From contig CAMSXY010000041.1 of the NCBI GenBank assembly GCA_947065955.1, positions 1-8,536 on the forward strand: a stretch of 8,536 nucleotides of DNA, given 5' to 3'. The position numbers and the translations under genes were made by a program. Shown one piece after another: positions 5,496 through 8,536 of the stretch (positions are counted from its first letter, which is position 1; every line of letters starts with the position of its first letter). The stretch comes from an uncultured Caryophanales bacterium. GTDB lineage: Bacteria > Bacillota_I > Bacilli_A > RF39 > UBA660. The notes beneath the pieces are model-generated. The model was not told the DNA's origin. It searched no databases and saw only the letters and a list, made by a program, of their open reading frames with translations.

Positions 5496-8321
5496 TTATT
5501 TAGAGGCCAAAACTTTCTTTAAAAACTGTCCTGTATAACTTGTTTCTATTTGACTCACTTCCTCAGGTGTTCCAGTTGCGATAATCTCTCCTCCACGGTC
5601 ACCACCCTCAGGTCCAAGATCAATAATATAATCCGCTACTTTAATGACATCTAGGTTATGCTCAATAACAAGAACTGTATCCCCATTGTCAACAATTCGA
5701 TTTAATATAACAAGAAGTTTTTTGATATCTTCACTATGAAGCCCTGTTGTTGGTTCATCTAAAATAAATAAACTCTTACCTGTAGGTTTTTTCTGAAGTT
5801 CCTTCGCTAATTTTACACGACCTGCCTCTCCACCACTTAAAGTAGGAGCACTTTGTCCAAGCTTAATATAAGAAAGACCTACATCCATAAGCATTCCAAG
5901 TTTTGCTTTTATTTTAGGAACATTTTCAAAAAAATCATAAGCCTCTTCAACACGCATATCTAAAACTTCTGCAATATTTTTTCCCTTATATGTAATCTCC
6001 AAAGTTTCACTATTATACTTGGTTCCACCACAAACTTCACAAGGAACATACACGTCTGGAAGAAAATGCATTTCAATACGCTTTACGCCATCCCCATAGC
6101 AAGCCTCACATCTTCCTCCTTTTATATTAAAAGAAAATCGACCTTTATCATACCCTTTTATTTTAGCTTCTTTTGTTGTTGTAAAAAGATCACGAATATC
6201 ATCAAAAACCCCTGTATAAGTAGCTGGATTACTTCTAGGTGTTCTTCCAATAGGTGTTTGAGAGATATCTACAATTTTATCAATAAGATCAATTCCTTTT
6301 ATTTGTTTATACTTACCAGGCTTTTCTTTAGAACGATATAAATTGTTGGCAAGAACTTTATATAAAGTTTCATTGATTAAAGTACTTTTTCCGCTTCCGC
6401 TTACCCCGGTTACACAGGTAAATGTTCCAAGAGGAATCTTAACATGAACATTTTTCAAATTGTTTTCACTGGCTCCAATAATTTCTAAATACTTTTTATT
6501 GCCTTTTCTTCTCTTTTTTGGAACTTCAATTTTGAGTCTTCCGCTTAAATATCCACCTGTAATACTTTTTTCATTTTTCATGACCTCTTCAGGAGTTCCT
6601 GCCGCAACAACTTTTCCACCATGCATACCAGCACCTGGCCCAATATCAACTAAATAATCACAAGCGAGCATCGTATCTGTATCATGTTCTACAACAATAA
6701 GGGTATTTCCTAAATCACGCATTTCTAACATGGAATGAATTAAGCGATCATTATCTCTTTGATGAAGTCCAATACTAGGTTCATCTAAAACATAAAGAAC
6801 TCCTGTTAAATGAGACCCAATTTGTGTTGCAAGACGAATACGTTGTGCTTCTCCCCCACTTAATGTTCCTGCATTTCTAGCAAGAGTTAAATAAGAAAGA
6901 CCTACATTAATTAAGAATTCTAATCGTGCTTTGATTTCCTTTAAAATTAATCTTGAAATTTCTTCTTGCTCTTTGGTAAGTTCTAATTTTTTTAGAAAAT
7001 CATATAAATCACCAATACTAAAAAGAGTCATTTCATAAATGTTTTTCTTTCCAATCAAAACTGATAAAACCGATTCATTTAAACGAGCCCCATGACATTC
7101 AGGACAAGGAAGTTCGGTCATATACTGTTCAATCCATTCACGAATCCATGCACTTTTGGTTTCAATATAACGACGCTCCAAATTTGTAATAATTCCTTCA
7201 TAATAATCTTTTGTATTTCGCGTATTTCCATTTTTTGCGACATATTCAAAAGAAAGAACATCCTTCGATCCATACAAAACAATATCCAACTGTTCTCTTG
7301 TCAAATCTTTAATAGGCATATTCATATCAATCTGATAATAGTTACAAACCGTTTCTAATCCTGTATAAGTAATATTAGAAGTATCATTATTATTAATAAC
7401 TGCAATAGCACCTTCATTAATACTTAAATTTCGATTTGGAATAACCAAATCTTCTGAAATTTTATATTTAATTCCAAGTCCTTTACATTCCTCACAGGCC
7501 CCATAAGGTGCATTAAAAGAAAACATACGAGGTTCTAACTCTGGAAGAGAAAAGTCACAATCGGGACATGCATATGTTTCACTCATCAAAAACTCTTCCT
7601 TAGAAACTACATCAATTAAAACCTTTCCATGAGAAAGCTTGGAAGCCACTTCGATAGAATCGTAAAGTCGACTACGGATATCTTCCTTAATAATAATACG
7701 ATCGACTATCACATCTATAGTATGCTTCTTGTTTTTTTCAAGTACAACTTCCTCTTCCTCGGAAAGATCATATTCCTTCCCATCCACACGGATACGTACA
7801 TATCCTTCTTTACGTAACTTTTCTATACATTCTTTATGCGTTCCCTTTTCCCCATGAATCAAAGGACTTAATATTCGAATTTTAGTTCCATTTTCTTGTT
7901 TTAAAACCTGATTTACCATTTCTTCAATGCTTTGGCTACAAATAGGTTTTTTGTGTGTTGGACAGTAAGGAACCCCGATTCTTGCAAACAATAATCGCAG
8001 ATAATCATAAATTTCCGTTACAGTTCCAACTGTACTTCTTGGATTTTTATTTGTTGTTTTTTGATCAATGCTAATAGAAGGACTAAGACCTTCTATACTA
8101 TCTACATCTGGTTTTTCACTTCCACCTAAAAACTGTCTTGCATAAGCACTCAAACTTTCTACATAACGCCTTTGACCTTCTGCATAAATCGTATCAAAAG
8201 CTAAACTCGATTTCCCACTTCCAGAAACACCTGTCATAACAATTAACTTATTTTTTGGAAGTTCAATATCAATATTCTTTAAATTATTTTCTCTAGCACC
8301 TTTTACAATAATTTTATCCAT
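5496..8321 (-). CDS. uvrA: UvrABC excision nuclease subunit A (UvrA)
   Basis: UvrA is the damage-sensing ABC-type ATPase of nucleotide excision repair. A dimer scans DNA, hands lesions to UvrB and leaves. The 941 residues are full length for the family. The first ATPase half has Walker A GVSGSGKSS (31-39), the UvrB-binding/insertion region (about 118-250), zinc-module cysteines C252, C255, C276 and C279, a further CPEC at 406-409, signature LSGGEAQR (487-494) and Walker B VLDEP (511-515). The second half has Walker A GVSGSGKST (639-647), zinc-module cysteines C738, C741, C761 and C764, signature LSGGEAGR (828-835) and Walker B ILDEP (853-857). The second signature has Gly834 where Gln is usual. 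ATG at 8321 has AGAGGG (8327-8332) 5 bases upstream. The common partner uvrB is not beside it upstream within the 215 bases visible. A LexA-like box upstream suggests SOS control. Confidence 0.98.
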   Translation of the reverse strand: MDKIIVKGARENNLKNIDIELPKNKLIVMTGVSGSGKSSLAFDTIYAEGQRRYVESLSAYARQFLGGSEKPDVDSIEGLSPSISIDQKTTNKNPRSTVGTVTEIYDYLRLLFARIGVPYCPTHKKPICSQSIEEMVNQVLKQENGTKIRILSPLIHGEKGTHKECIEKLRKEGYVRIRVDGKEYDLSEEEEVVLEKNKKHTIDVIVDRIIIKEDIRSRLYDSIEVASKLSHGKVLIDVVSKEEFLMSETYACPDCDFSLPELEPRMFSFNAPYGACEECKGLGIKYKISEDLVIPNRNLSINEGAIAVINNNDTSNITYTGLETVCNYYQIDMNMPIKDLTREQLDIVLYGSKDVLSFEYVAKNGNTRNTKDYYEGIITNLERRYIETKSAWIREWIEQYMTELPCPECHGARLNESVLSVLIGKKNIYEMTLFSIGDLYDFLKKLELTKEQEEISRLILKEIKARLEFLINVGLSYLTLARNAGTLSGGEAQRIRLATQIGSHLTGVLYVLDEPSIGLHQRDNDRLIHSMLEMRDLGNTLIVVEHDTDTMLACDYLVDIGPGAGMHGGKVVAAGTPEEVMKNEKSITGGYLSGRLKIEVPKKRRKGNKKYLEIIGASENNLKNVHVKIPLGTFTCVTGVSGSGKSTLINETLYKVLANNLYRSKEKPGKYKQIKGIDLIDKIVDISQTPIGRTPRSNPATYTGVFDDIRDLFTTTKEAKIKGYDKGRFSFNIKGGRCEACYGDGVKRIEMHFLPDVYVPCEVCGGTKYNSETLEITYKGKNIAEVLDMRVEEAYDFFENVPKIKAKLGMLMDVGLSYIKLGQSAPTLSGGEAGRVKLAKELQKKPTGKSLFILDEPTTGLHSEDIKKLLVILNRIVDNGDTVLVIEHNLDVIKVADYIIDLGPEGGDRGGEIIATGTPEEVSQIETSYTGQFLKKVLASK

Positions 8322-8364
8322 ATAATCCCTCTTTACTAATATGTTTTTCCCACAAATTTATCCT

Positions 8365-8393
8365 ATTATACAATATTCCTTTTGAAAAGTAAA
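8365..8393 (-). promoter_or_regulatory. Sigma-A promoter of uvrA
   Basis: The minus strand has TTTACT (8388-8393, four of six matches to the -35 consensus), a 17-base spacer and a perfect TATAAT (8365-8370). The predicted start is near 8358, about 37 bases before the uvrA ATG. Confidence 0.75.
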
Positions 8394-8412
8394 CTCATTT
8401 TAAAAGAAAATA

Positions 8413-8426
8413 CGAATTTTTGTTCG
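8413..8426. promoter_or_regulatory. LexA/DinR-like SOS box upstream of uvrA
   Basis: The plus strand reads CGAATTTTTGTTCG, one base off the Gram-positive core CGAAC-N4-GTTCG. The minus-strand reading differs at two positions from the fuller Bacillus consensus. GTTCGCGAAC (8422-8431), a perfect 10-base palindrome, overlaps its right half. uvrA is a classic SOS gene, which supports the call. The site lies about 20 bases upstream of the -35, farther than usual, which weakens it. No lexA gene is visible here. Confidence 0.5.
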
Positions 8427-8430
8427 CGAA

Positions 8431-8453
8431 CTTTTTATTTTTTTAATAAAAAG
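8431..8453. repeat. AT-rich inverted repeat beside the SOS-like box
   Basis: CTTTTTATT (8431-8439) and AATAAAAAG (8445-8453) form a perfect 9-base inverted repeat with a 5-T loop. It could be a weak terminator for transcription entering from the right on the minus strand, or simply part of the A/T-rich upstream region. No gene end is visible to assign it to. Confidence 0.3.
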
Positions 8454-8483
8454 AAAATTCTACAAAAAAAAAATGTATAACAA

Positions 8484-8510
8484 TGATGTGAACCCCAAAT
8501 TGGAGACATC
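8484..8510 (+). mobile_element. Possible terminal inverted repeat of an IS3-family element (partial)
   Basis: Near the right edge the plus strand reads TGATGTGAACCCCAAATTGG followed by AGACATC. The pattern TG...ACCCC-A-rich-TTGG-GACA resembles the terminal repeats of IS3-family (IS150-like) elements, whose transposase genes usually start 50-100 bases inside the end. If correct, the element extends to the right, outside this window, and inserted about 160 bases upstream of the uvrA start. No transposase sequence or target duplication is visible, so a decayed end or chance likeness remains possible. Confidence 0.35.
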
Positions 8511-8536
8511 AATAAAAAATGTAATATAAAAATCAA

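Noticed and set aside
6066..6341. Plus-strand open frame opposite uvrA (also those at 6460-6657, 7092-7358, 7629-7817).
   Set aside because: They lie wholly antisense within a full-length conserved gene, have unusual Phe/Ile/Cys-rich composition, lack ribosome binding sites and show no domain pattern.
1..8536. CRISPR array, tRNA/rRNA genes, prophage, defence system or other new multi-gene system.
   Set aside because: No regularly spaced repeats, cloverleaf-like segments, or phage/defence proteins are visible. Every large frame is a housekeeping gene or the single unrecognised protein.

Overview
The window is AT-rich chromosomal DNA from a low-GC Gram-positive bacterium (Bacillota/Bacilli side, possibly a gut lineage near the Mollicutes or Erysipelotrichia; this placement is inference). 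It has a Bacillus-type primosome pair (DnaB helicase-loader/membrane-attachment type plus DnaI), a T-box leader, strong AGGAGG-like ribosome binding sites and sigma-A promoters. UGA ends three of the genes and Trp is encoded by UGG, so the standard bacterial code applies. This argues against the code-4 Mycoplasma/Spiroplasma groups.

All six supported genes lie on the minus strand, so they read right to left. From the right: the far edge (about 8484-8510) looks like the terminal inverted repeat of an IS3-family insertion sequence running out of the window. Next comes the uvrA control region, with a LexA/DinR-like box at 8413-8426 and a sigma-A promoter at 8365-8393, and then uvrA (5496-8321). 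A 70-base gap holds an AT-rich inverted repeat, a pair of 9-bp direct repeats and an extended -10 promoter, which lead into a 69-residue XRE-type regulator (5200-5409). After an AT-rich hairpin come dnaB (3854-5140) and dnaI (2937-3851), which are virtually abutting and probably translationally linked. A gene for an unrecognised membrane protein (2162-2875) follows. Immediately after its stop codon is a perfect-consensus promoter (TTGACA-17-TATAAT) for a tRNA-responsive T-box leader (1930-2124) that controls threonyl-tRNA synthetase, thrS (80-1834).

The dnaB-dnaI-(accessory gene)-thrS order matches the well-known Bacillus subtilis neighbourhood, where ytxB/ytxC sit between dnaI and thrS. Here that slot holds a different, unrecognised protein with an acidic/lysine-rich linker and three predicted C-terminal membrane segments. 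Functionally the window combines replication restart/initiation (DnaB, DnaI), nucleotide excision repair (UvrA) and threonine charging (ThrS).

Most of the window is conserved housekeeping DNA. I see no convincing new multi-gene system. The items most worth a second look are the unrecognised membrane protein, the small regulator with its repeat-bearing promoter, the ThrRS that lacks its N-terminal TGS domain, the possible SOS box, and the IS-like edge. Bases 1-79, downstream of thrS, contain no gene I can support.
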